Shown here one piece after another: positions 13,216-23,510 of a stretch of DNA of 64,000 bases (within the stretch, counting starts at the first letter, position 1; the number at the start of each line of letters is the position of its first letter). The DNA is from Combretum micranthum. Its lineage: Eukaryota; Streptophyta; Magnoliopsida; Myrtales; Combretaceae. The stretch spans positions 248,001 through 312,000 of the forward strand of contig JAMXBD010001195.1 of assembly GCA_024138025.1 (NCBI GenBank). The letters run 5' to 3'. A model generated the notes under the pieces. The model was not told the origin of the DNA and did no database searches. It saw nothing but the letters and a program-made list of their open reading frames with translations. Position numbers and translations under genes: made by a program.

Positions 13216-13867
13216 TGTCCTAAAATAAAGCATTACAACCCGCTATGTATTTTCTCTTAAAAGAAACACGCAAAGGCTTTAAATCTCAATACCACAAAAT
13301 ATAAACATATAGAAATCTCCATGAACCCACATTTAAGGGTACTCTAGAAGGAACAAAACTCGTGAAACCCGTAATTTATAACTTTCAAATATCTCCTGTA
13401 ATATAAACTAAATTCGAGTTGGCAAAACTAAAGCCAACAATAATCCAGAAAAAGATCTAACTTCTAACTTAAAATCATATAATCATATTTAATAAACTAT
13501 TACATAAAAACCAATACTTCAAATCCTCAAAAAGATAAATAATCAAAATATTATTTCAAAAATTCAATAACTCAAGAAATCTTTTTTTTTTCATATGTCC
13601 TGTATAACATCATATTCCTCTACAGTGTAGTCAGGTCCACTATCACCATCCCCATGATCAAAATACAAGTCATAACCAGACAAGTCATAGATAATATCTC
13701 CATCACTTGTACCTGAAAAAGAAAGAAATGAGCAAAAATCCTAAGGTTAAATTTGTCAACAAAATCTAATTTTAATACAATTTTGAATTGAGATTTAGAG
13801 CCTTTGCGTGTCTCTTTTAAGAGAGGGACACGTGGCAGGTTGTAATGCCTTAGTTTAGGGCGTTACA
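13216..13867. mobile_element. Fold-back element with ~75-bp terminal inverted repeats
   Basis: The left arm (13216-13289) starts TGTCCTAAAATAAAGCATTA and the right arm (13788-13867), read in reverse complement, starts TGTAACGCCCTAAACTAAGG. They stay aligned through 'cattacaacc', 'ctcttaaaag', 'acacgcaaaggct' and 'aaatctcaa', an inverted repeat of about 75-80 bp. The interior contains a minus-strand exon-like stretch (13597-13720) preceded by a pyrimidine tract and AG, rich in Asp and Gly codons. No target duplication was found. It could be a MULE-like or fold-back element, or a short LTR with palindromic ends. Confidence 0.6.
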
Positions 13868-13974
13868 GTTTATAAAGGGCAAGATTGTTCAAAAAGGACA
13901 TAATATCAAGATATGGGCACTTTAGTTGAATGGACAATCTAACAAACCTAAATAACAAAGCTAAGATTAATATG

Positions 13975-14175
13975 TTACTCATTTAAGCATCCTATTTGGA
14001 TTATTAGATTTTTATTTGTATTATATCTATATCTAAATTGCGTTTGTAATTTATCTGTATTATATTTATATTGTATCTGTTTTATCAATTTATAAGTAAA
14101 ACTGTCAATTTTTCATCAATATCTATATTTTGATAAATATCTATTTAAAAATGGTAAAAATATGATACTAAAATG
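13975..14175 (+). repeat. Dispersed AT-rich repeat, copy 1 (MITE-like)
   Basis: Starts near 'cctatttggattatta' and shares 'gatttttatttgtatt', 'tttgtaatttatct', 'ataagtaaa' and 'gataaatatctattt' in the same order with 29528-29757, and more weakly with the reverse strand of 38345-38590. Ends are not defined precisely. It abuts the LTR-like fragment at 14187. Confidence 0.5.
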
Positions 14176-14186
14176 ACAAGAATTAT

Positions 14187-15870
14187 CACGCCCGATGGTA
14201 CCCTAGTAGTAGCATACAATTCACCGTGTATGCTATTACTAGTTATACCTTCAGAAATGATATATTTTCAAACAAATAGAATCTTTTAGTTGCATCAATA
14301 AGAAATAACAAATACATGCAAGCCATAATTTAGTGAAATAACTGACATCACAAGTCTTGAATATTATAATATTACAGACTATATTTCGATCCCATAAGTC
14401 TCCAAATACATAAAGTGATATTTCAAATACTAATTATTTTATAACTAGGAGAATAAAAATAAATAACCTATCCCGTTCATCAAATTCTTCCAATCTCTAA
14501 ATCTTACAGGAGTCATGCTCTTGGGAGGAATGAGCCAAGGTCGTAGCACAAGCCTGAAAGGTTTTTATGAATGTAAGAGAAACCACCGGCTCAGTGAATA
14601 ACCATATATATTACACATTAAACAAGTTCATTAACAACCATATGTAATGCAACAATCAAACAAATGCTCAAATATAGGTTGGGATGATCTAAAATCTAAA
14701 CAGGTTAGAGATTTACGCTCTCTCATTTAGGTTGAAGGACTCCGCCTTAATGACCCACCTGCTCAGAAGAAACTAAGCATATAAGAAAATAAACGAATAC
14801 TCGTCTTAGTTATCACTTTTTCAGAATATTTTAACTAATCGTTTCTTACATCATGCCTTAGAGACTTCACTAAGTATTAGTAATTTCATAGCAATACCAC
14901 AAGCGGCATCCTTTTTTACCACTTATTTCCCACGGAACCGACGGATCAAAGAAAGTCTTGTGTAGAAATATTAGTCTTTTGTATAGAAAAACCAAGCATT
15001 AATAGAAAACCAAAATATTAACACGTAGCAGGTTGTCACGCTTTTAAAAGATGAAACAATGTAGTTCATGTAATGCATGATTGTTTTTATTATAAAGCCA
15101 ATAATTCTTAATTAGGCTTATGGTGTCATACATTACACACAAACATTATAGTCATCAAGTTATTTGTCAACACAAACAAATAACTCATATCAGATACTCA
15201 ACAGACTTCCACATCAACCATATTTTTATCTTTACATTACATATGCCTTCATTTACAAACACAAAAAGTGTAATAGATCTGAGTTACTCTCCTACTCGTG
15301 CTGACTAGCTGTAATAATCCTTAAGGAAATCCACAAATTGGCCAATATCATCTATTGGGTAAATAAATAAATGTTCACTAATCAGATACTTATATTTGTA
15401 TAAATGACTCCTATTGAGTGTCTAAATGTCCTATTTATTATTTATTTTCATTGTGTTTCTCTTGATCTTATTCATGTTTTTTTTTTTTTGGAGATTACAT
15501 TTTCTTTATTCATAACTTATCTACACTTTAATTCTTTTAATATCTACTTGTATAGAGAAAATTATATTTACTATTCACTAGATTTGCTAACCATATTTGT
15601 TTATATAGGGTAATAATTTCTACTGTTTATTGGTCAGATATTATAGTTTTAAATGAATCAAGTTCATCTTGAAAAATTTACACATATGCCGGTAATTAAA
15701 GCCACCAGCTTTGAATCTTAGGCTGCCGGCCTTTATATATTTTCTCTTTTCACGTATCAAAATTTTACGTAACTCGTTCCAGTGTAAGCTATTTCGAAGG
15801 CCACCAGCTTACCCCTGTATGCCGCCAGCTTTGCCTTGTACACAGCCGACATACACACTGTTCATCATCT
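14187..15870 (-). repeat. LTR-like fragment (antisense), second copy
   Basis: Starts TATCACGCCCGATGG, with an imperfect hairpin around 14208-14245, then shares the ordered landmarks of the 1-400 block. Further right, 15700-15860 holds GCCGGC and GCCGCCAGC motifs that resemble the reverse complement of those at 6580-6730. I infer a diverged minus-strand relative of the long LTR at 5560-9306. The right boundary is arbitrary. Confidence 0.35.
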
Positions 15871-17653
15871 TCTTCATTTTTCTAGTTTGTAATTCATTTT
15901 TATTATACCTTATTTGTATTATATTTACTGTTCGTTCACTTCATTATAATTACAATTTCATTACAGCCTTATTCCTTACGAATAGCTATTACAACGTTTA
16001 GTTAACTGAATAGCAATTCTATGATGAATCTCTATTACACAAAATATTGAATAGCCATTTTTTATTCAAACCTATGAATAATAATTCAATGCTGGAAATG
16101 TCTTTTTCTCAAAATACCACTATTTAAATAAAAAATTAATAAAGAAAAATCCTATTACAGCTCTATTCCATTACTTCGTAATTCCATTACAGCTTTATTC
16201 ATTCAGAGAAGTGAACGAGCCATTAATGTTTTAGAAAATTTTTAGTGTTTTTCTATGGTTGTTAACTATTGTGATTGATATAAATATACATACAATGGTT
16301 TATAGATATTACAACATGTACAACTTCTTAGCTTCTGTATATATCATGATGCATAGATAGAGTTTTAGAGTTAGATATTATCTTATATGAGCTGAGATTG
16401 GGTTGTTAAACCTCTTTCCCAGATCTAGCTTGAACCTATAGTTAATAAGAACATTGTTTAGGCTAATGTTTAATACACACACTAACTTAAAATGAATTTT
16501 ACTTACCTTTACTTGTTCACTTCCTAGGCGTGTATTTGTGTCTTGTTAACGTTGTTTAAATGGAGCTGTGTTTATGTGTTTTGTGTTGCTGTTTTGGGTT
16601 GTTATTGCTTACTTTAAATGCTTTGTCTGTAGTTAATTAATGAATGTATTTATAAGCAAAGGAGCAACAATTTTTCCTCTTGAAATTTTAGCTGAATTAT
16701 GCAAATTGTTACTTGTCTGAATTGTTACAATTAATAAGGTGTCTAATTGGGAATTTTTTGATTGGCTAAATCCATAGTCAATTTAACTTAGTTGTGTGAA
16801 AGTTTGGGCAATTTGTTTAAGGGGTTCAGTTGCTACAAAATTTTAGAATTTCTCAGCCACAAATCATGCAATCTCCATCGAAATAGTACACTTATAATTT
16901 AAGTAATTTAATTTTATAAGTAATTATCTAAGTTTTAGCTTATCGAATTATATTGGTATAAATATGTTAGTTATATAGGACTTTTGTCTAAGAAAATTTA
17001 TTTAAAGCTTCTACAAATTTTCAAGATTATCTTTGAGTTCAAATCGTGAGTTTTAAAGTTTACATGATTAATTATTTTTAGGGTTTTATCTCACGTTATT
17101 AGGGTTTTTTAAGCTCAATAGGCTAATTTCGGTTTCAGTCTCTAAGAGCTTTCAGAATTTTTTAACTAGAACGACGATATGATCCAAATTTTTATTTGAG
17201 CTCTAGATTGCTAGTTATGGATCTGTTTTTATATTCGTCACGTATTTATAGCCCTAATGGTTCATCCTTAACTTATTATTTCCTAAATAATAGTTCTTTT
17301 GATTTATTGCTTTCTAATGATCTTGAAATCTAAGCTTAATAATTTTTATGTATTGAGTTTTTGATATCCATTACGAAATCTTATCTTTGGTGTCTGTTAC
17401 TATCTATGGAACTTCGATTTAAGGTTTAAAGTCATGCATAGGTTCATAACTTACTCGTAGTTTTATTATGGGGTTTTGTTGAGTCCTATATTGACCATCT
17501 ATTTTCATAATTGTCTTTCTATTTATTTTACTGGTATGAGAAATTCTTGAGATTTATAAGATGTTAATGAAACAAATAGACCAACGTATGGATAGTAAAC
17601 AGGCTAGGCACTTGTAATTAGAAATTTATAAGCCACTGGTTACAGAGGAAAAG
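15871..17653. other. AT-rich sequence, no gene seen
   Basis: No coding similarity. It may contain the rest of the LTR-like fragment that begins at 14187. It ends at the target duplication of the Gypsy element. Confidence 0.55.
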
Positions 17654-17658
17654 GTAGA

Positions 17659-18210
17659 TGTTCCAGGGGAATAAGCAAATCGTGAGCGTGGGGAACGAGC
17701 AGATCGTGATAACCTAGGGTGTAATGCAAATGCAAAGGACAAGAGAAGTCTAGAAGAAGCAGATGTTCTATTGAAACTGTGTACTTCTATCTCGATGGAA
17801 GAGTTGAATTCGGACGAGCGGGCTAGACATTAACCAATGGGCCTCTAAGTGAAGATGCAAATGAGCTCCCAATATTCAAGAGTTAAGAATATCTAGCATA
17901 AATAATTAAATTATGGTAGACTCAGCCCATCCTTTAGCTTAGTATTAATTTAGCATATTTTCTTGTAATAGCTATCAACATATCAATATCTAGAGTATTA
18001 TGTACTATGGTATGAGCTGGCATAACAAAATTTACATGCCAACATCATGATTGAGATATTATATGTAGCAAGAATGAATACAAAGAATACATGAACAATT
18101 AAGATTGCAAATTCTATTGTTAATATCAGCATGCATCTGAGCTGATTGACTTGAATTCGAGTCTTGACAATTCTTGTTAATTTAGTCCGTCACATTCTTA
18201 CCATGTTCCA
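17659..18210 (+). repeat. 5' LTR of Gypsy element
   Basis: 552 bp, starts TGTTCCAGG and ends CATGTTCCA. Aligns without gaps to 22803-23354. Confidence 0.95.
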
Positions 18211-18212
18211 TC

Positions 18213-18225
18213 TGGTATTAGGGCC
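18213..18225 (+). other. Primer binding site (tRNA-Met type)
   Basis: TGGTATTAGGGCC lies 2 bp after the 5' LTR. It matches the usual plant TGGTATCAGAGCC site at 11 of 13 positions. Confidence 0.8.
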
Positions 18226-18239
18226 TATTCATTGGGGGT

Positions 18240-19380
18240 GAGGTTAGTGATTTCAAGAAGTTGGAGGAGGCTGTCCGGTTGATGGCTGATAAGGTAGATA
18301 AAAATGAAGGCTGGTTCCAAATGTTCACGGACACTCTTAAGGTTCAGCAAGCTGCAATTGACAAACATGGCCAAGCGTTAGAAGAAATTTTTTAGCAACT
18401 GCAAGGAAATCAAGCTAGCATTAGGTCACCTTCTAGCGTTGGTTTTGAAGGGAGGATAAATCCTACTACTTCACTGGAACTGCACAAACAGGAGCAAATG
18501 GTGAGTATCAATTACCCATGAGGGGCACCAAGCTAGAATTCCCAGTTTTTAATGGAGAAAACGTTAGAAATTGGCAAATGAGGGCGGAGCAATTTTTGAC
18601 CCTAGATGGAACTCCTGAGCATCTGAAGGTAAGCATTGCTTCCATATAATTAGAAGATAAACCATACAAGTGGTACATTACTTGTTCTAAATCTAGGAAT
18701 GAGGCACTCCCCATGACATGGGAAGAACTCACAAAGGCTTTACAAGCTCGATTTAATGAAAAAATTTCCGAAGATCCCATGGCAAACATTAAGGAGTTGT
18801 AATAGGTTAAACACATTGCGAGAATATTTTGATAAATTTATGCACTTGTCTACCTAAGTTCAGCTTCATGAAACACACTTGGTTAGTTGCTTTCTTAGTG
18901 GGTTAAAGCCTGAGATTCAATTTCCTAGTCACATGTTTCAACCCAACACATTGAACTAAGCTTTCACCCTAGTTAAACTCCAAGAAGCCACAACCCTATT
19001 CTCTATAAATAACCTTAGATCCACAAAAACTCAGTCCACTACATCTACCATAAATTCAATTCCCTACCGTACCCAGGCCACCATACCCTGCTCCACACAC
19101 TCTACAAGCACCAGAACCCCAACACCTAGCATAAGCAAAACCTCAAACACTGGCCTACCCTTACAAACATCCACCCATTATCCAAAACCAAGTAACCTCT
19201 CTAATTCTACAAACATTACCACCCATTATCCAAGGCTGACCCCTAAGGAACTTGAAGAAAAGAAGAAGAAAAGACAGTGCTTTTGGTGCGATTAACCCTT
19301 CGCAGTAGGTCATCGGTGCAAGAACAAGCCATTGAATATGTTGGTGATTGAAGGCGATGATCAAGGAACTGCAGATGGTA
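18240..19380 (+). pseudogene. Gypsy gag remnant with CCHC knuckle
   Basis: Reading-frame pieces after the primer binding site encode capsid-like sequence (for example a WY-type 'PYKWYIT' region near 18660) and end in a zinc-knuckle-like stretch at 19278-19319 with Cys, Cys, His and Cys in order. A stop codon falls inside the knuckle and further stops lie near 18393 and 18800, so the protein cannot be made intact. An antisense open frame at 18508-18816 is a shadow of this region. Confidence 0.8.
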
Positions 19381-19489
19381 GTGTAGTGAATGAAGTGGCA
19401 GAGTTATAAGAAGATCTAACTAAACTAACTCTATGTGCTATTAGTAGTCCAACCAATTGTTCTGATAGTAGTATGATAGTTTAAGGATA

Positions 19490-19760
19490 CTATAAGAGGA
19501 AGAAGCGTGACATACTTATAGATACTAGAAGCTTTTCAAACTTTGTAAATAAAGCCTTGGTTAAAACCATCGATTGTGCTGTTGTGGAAATTATTCCAAT
19601 TAAAATTACTTTAGTTGATGGAACTCAGCTAAGTAGCAAGTATCGAGTCGTGGATTTTCAGTGACATATGTAGGGAATGTTGTTTAAGGTAACTTTTTAT
19701 GTGTGGGTATCCTCCTATGATATTATATTGGGAATGCCTTAGCTTATGACGTTAGGACAA
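19490..19760 (+). pseudogene. Gypsy aspartic protease remnant
   Basis: An ILIDTRSFSNFVN stretch at about 19510-19550 is the protease active-site region; the usual D-T/S-G has become D-T-R. Downstream the frame is interrupted near 19660. The domain is inferred from its position between gag and reverse transcriptase and from the active-site context. Confidence 0.7.
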
Positions 19761-19927
19761 GTTAAATGGGATTTCCAAGAGATGACTATGGAATTCGTAT
19801 GGGAGGAAAGGTTTTGCAAGCTGGATGGGAAGCGAGAATCATTGAATCATACTGCTAGTAGCAAACTAAACCAACTATTGACTTTACACAATACGATCCA
19901 TGAAGTATATTGTTGGATGGTTAACCA

Positions 19928-20900
19928 GTGGAAGCTATTGATGAGAGCGAGCCAAGAAGTAAGATACACCCAATGTTGATCGATCTATTAGAAGAATATC
20001 ATGAATTATTCGAGGACCTTCGTTCCTTACCCCCTGATAGAATACTCAACCATCGCATATATCTACGAGAAGGGGCCACTCTGGTTAACCTTAGACCTTA
20101 CCGTTATTCATCATTGCAAAAATCAGTGCTAGAAGAAATGGTAAAGGAAATGTTAACTAGTGGAATCATTCAACCAAGCCACAGCCCCTTTGCTTCACTT
20201 GTGGTATTGGTAAAAAAGAAGGATAATTCTTGGAGGATGTGTATCGACAAGAAGGAGTTGAACAAGAACACAATTAAAGATCGATTTCCCATTCCTATCA
20301 TTGAGGACTTGTTTGATGAATTGTTTGGAGCTAGTTGCTTTAGTAAGCTGGAATTGAGGTCTGGTTACCACCAAATTCTAATGAATCCCAGTGATGTCTA
20401 TAAGACGACATTTAGAACCCATGAAAGGCACTACAAGTTTCTAGTTATGCCCTTTAGCTTAACTAATGCACCATCTACCTTCCAAGCACTCGTGAACCAG
20501 GTGTTCGAACCATTTTTAAGGAAGTTCATACTGTTTTTCGTTGATGACATCCATGTGTATAGTCTTAACTTGGACATACATGTGAACATTTGAGAAGTGT
20601 GTTTGAAACTTTGAGTAAAGAGAAGTTGTTTATGAAAAGAAGCAAATGTGTCTTTGGAGTTTCTCAAATTAAGTACCTAGGACACATAATCACACCCAAA
20701 GGAGTAGCTACTGACTTAAAGAAGTTGGAGGCTATTGCTACCTGACTAACTCCAAAGAATGTGAAACAGCTTAGAGGGTTTTTAGGCTCAGTAAATTACT
20801 ATAGGAGGTTCACTAAGCATTTTAGGGTCATTGCTAAGCCACTAATGCAGCTTCTTAAAAAAAATCAATTTATATGGAAAGAAGAAGCATAGTTCGCATT
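19928..20900 (+). pseudogene. Gypsy reverse transcriptase, frame-broken
   Basis: The frame at 19928-20593 covers the N-terminal and central reverse transcriptase: 'LRPYRYSSLQ', 'GIIQPSHSPFASLVVLVKKK', 'SWRMCIDKKELN', the 'FSKLELRSGYHQI' block (usual catalytic Asp replaced by Glu), the 'MPFSLTNAPSTFQ' block and a VDD catalytic motif at about 20540. A frame change just after VDD, at about 20585, leads to a stop at 20591-20593. Similarity resumes in another frame ('KYLGHIITPKGV', 'LRGFLGSVNYYRRF') with further stops near 20740 and 20890. Confidence 0.9.
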
Positions 20901-20919
20901 CGAACTGCTTAAGAACGCA

Positions 20920-21420
20920 TTGGTAAACTCACATGTGTTGCAATTACCCGATTATTCCAAGGAATCTGTAGTTGAAACTGATGCGAGTGCAGATAGAATC
21001 GGTGTTGTCCTCAGGCAAGAAAAGCACCCAATTGCTTATCTTAGCAAACCATTAGCACCGAAACATAAGGGTTTATCAGTGTATGAAAAGGAGCTGTTAG
21101 CGCTAGTGTATGTCATTGACAAATGGAAAGACTATCTATTGGGTATATGTTTTGTGATTTGCATCAACCATCAAAGCTTAAAGTATTTATTGGAACAATG
21201 TTTGGCTACACCCACTCAACAGAAGTGGCTTACTAAGCTCATGGGACAGGATTACTACATTGAATACAAGAGTGGAACTTCTAATAATGTTGTAGATGCA
21301 TTATCCCGAGCTTTCACTATAGAAATTATGCAACTTAACCATACTACTATTTTACCATTGTTTTTGTATGACATACAAGCAAGTTGGAAGTTACTTAGGG
21401 GATACCATTCATTTTATTGA
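20920..21420 (+). pseudogene. Gypsy RNase H domain
   Basis: The open frame 20920-21420 contains the RNase H pattern: 'VVETDASADRIGVVLRQ', 'PIAYLSKPL', 'YEKELLALVYVIDKW', 'HQSLKYLLEQ' and 'VVDALSRAF'. It starts after a stop that separates it from the reverse transcriptase. Confidence 0.9.
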
Positions 21421-22800
21421 TAGATTGGAAAAAGGAGAAACTATTGGACATTTCACCTGGAGCCAAGGAGTGCTTCGAAGGAAGGGTGGAGTGGTGGTAG
21501 GGCCCTCCCAAAAATTGCGAGGCACATTGATGCAGCACTTCCATGGAGGACCACTGGGGGGACACTCAGGCGCTCAAGCCACTTTTAAGAGGCTGACTTC
21601 AGTTTTTTATTGGCCAAAGATGGAAAGAGAGGTACGACAGTTTGTTAGATGTTTTGGAATTTGCCAAAAACATAAGTTTGAAAACTGGAATGTCCAGAGC
21701 TTTTACAACCTCTTAGGGTACCTAATGAGTGTTGGCAAGAAATAAGTCTGGATTTTATAAAAGGCCTGCCTAAATTAAATGGCAAGGAAGTGATTTTAGT
21801 GGTAGTTGATCGGCCAAGTAAATATGCCCACTTTGTGGCCTTGTCTCATCCCTATGTGGCTGCTACAGTAGCTTAGGTTTACTTAGATTACATTTATAAG
21901 CTACATGGACTACCAAAGGTCATCACAAGCGATAGAGACCCAATTTTTATTAGTTCGTTTTGGCAAGAGTTTTTTAAGCTGCAAGGAGTTAGATTTAACA
22001 TGTTGACAGCTTACCATCCTCAAACAAATGGGCAAACGGAGGTAGTTAATAGGTGTCTGGGAACATATCTAAGATGCATGACGAGTGAACAACCTACGAT
22101 ATGGTCTCAATATCTTTCCTTAGCCAAATGGTGGTATAATACCAATTTCCACACAAGTGCTCACATCACTCCGTTCCAAACTCTATACGGTTACCTCCTA
22201 CCACTACACTTGTCCTATGTTCCTAGGGATTCTAGGAACGAATCAGTGGACCGTATGCTTACTAACAGGGAAGATGCACTGCAATTCCTTAAGTTTCACC
22301 TAAAAAGAGCTCAACATCGTATGAAGCAGACAGCGGATCAGAAAAGGACCGACCGACAATTTCAAGTGGGGAGTTGGGTTTTACTTAAGCTCCAACCCTA
22401 TCGACAACACTCCCTCAAGAAATCAAAGATACATAAGCTAAGCCCTAAGTATTATGGACCATTCAAAATACTCGATAAAATTGGGGAAGTGGCTTACCTC
22501 TTAGATCTACTCATGGAGTCGAAGATCCACCCTACTTTCCATGTGTCGCAGCTCAAGAAATTCCATGGCATCTCACCATCCAATCCTCCATCATTACCTA
22601 TAACGCAAAGGGAAGACGAGTTAGAACCTCAAAGTGTACTGGATCGAAGAATGATCAAGAGAGGGAAACACCTAGAGACGCAAGTACTTATCTCATGGAA
22701 GGGCAAGGCACCAGTGGATGCAACCTGGGAGTTTTTAACTAATCTATTGTTGCGTTTTCTGAACCATCCCTTGTGGTCAAGGGTTTCGGAAGGAGGAGGA
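21368..22800 (+). pseudogene. Gypsy integrase and chromodomain, frame-broken
   Basis: The frame at 21368-21745 holds the integrase zinc-binding region with paired His then C-x2-C ('CFGICQKHK') near 21650. The catalytic core continues in other frames across 21746-22000 with a stop near 21874. The frame 22000-22977 carries the rest of the core ('AYHPQTNGQTEVVNRCLG'), the C-terminal region and a chromodomain at about 22640-22735 ('RRMIKRGK', 'TQVLISWKG', 'ATWEFL'). This last frame runs on into the 3' LTR. Confidence 0.9.
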
Positions 22801-22801
22801 G
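22788..22801 (+). other. Polypurine tract of Gypsy element
   Basis: GGAAGGAGGAGGAG lies immediately before the 3' LTR, where plus-strand priming is expected. Confidence 0.8.
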
Positions 22802-22802
22802 T

Positions 22803-23354
22803 TGATCCAGGAGAGGAAGCAAATTGTGAGTGTGGGGAAGGAGCAGATCATGATAACCTAGGGTGTAATGCAAATGGAAAGGTCAAGAGGAGTCTAGAAG
22901 AAGCAGAGGTTCTGTCGAAACTATGTACTTCTATCTCAATGGAAGAATTGAATTCGGACAAGCAAGTTGGACATTAACCAATGGGCCTCTAAGTAAAGAT
23001 GCAGATGGGCTCCCAATATTCAAGAGTTAAGAATATCTAGTGGAAATAATTAAATCACGGTGGACTCAGCCCATCCTTTAGCTTAGTATTAATCTAGCAT
23101 ATTTTCTTGTAATAGCTGTCAACATATCAATATCTAGAATATTCTGCACTATAGTATGTGCTAGCATAACAGAATTTACATGCCTACATCATGATTGAGA
23201 TATTATATGTAGCAAGAATAAATACAAGGAATACATGAACAATTAAGATTACAATTTCTATTGTTAATATCAGCTTGCATCCGAGCTGATTGACTTAAAT
23301 TCGAGTATTGACAATTCTTGTTAATTTAGTCCCTCACATTCCCACCACGTTCCA
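22803..23354 (+). repeat. 3' LTR of Gypsy element
   Basis: 552 bp, starts TGATCCAGG and ends CACGTTCCA, followed by the GTAGA target duplication. Ends 156 bp upstream of the next gene's start codon. Confidence 0.95.
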
Positions 23355-23510
23355 GTAGATAAACCATCACAGGGAATATGTCACCGCAGTGGTAGTGCAC
23401 GTGAGAGAGCACGGAGCGTCTTGCCCACCTTTCTTGTTTTCCTCGTTGCAACATAAGGCTTCAAAGTTAAAAGCGCGCGGAAGAAACTGTGAACAGCGCG
23501 GAGAAAAAAA

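Larger units (their letters stand above)
17659..23354 (+). mobile_element. Ty3/Gypsy chromovirus, full-length but degenerate
   Basis: A complete LTR retrotransposon of 5696 bp: two 552-bp LTRs beginning TG and ending CA, a GTAGA target duplication on both sides (17654-17658 and 23355-23359), a tRNA-Met-type primer binding site after LTR1 and a purine tract before LTR2. Internal order is gag, protease, reverse transcriptase, RNase H, integrase, chromodomain, which places it with the plant chromoviruses. By eye the LTRs differ at about 50 of 552 sites, mostly transitions, so the insertion is old. gag and pol carry several stops and frame changes. It sits just upstream of the UBE3D-like gene in the same orientation. 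Confidence 0.95.

Noticed and set aside
18508..18816. 102-codon minus-strand frame
   Set aside because: Antisense shadow of the Gypsy gag region.
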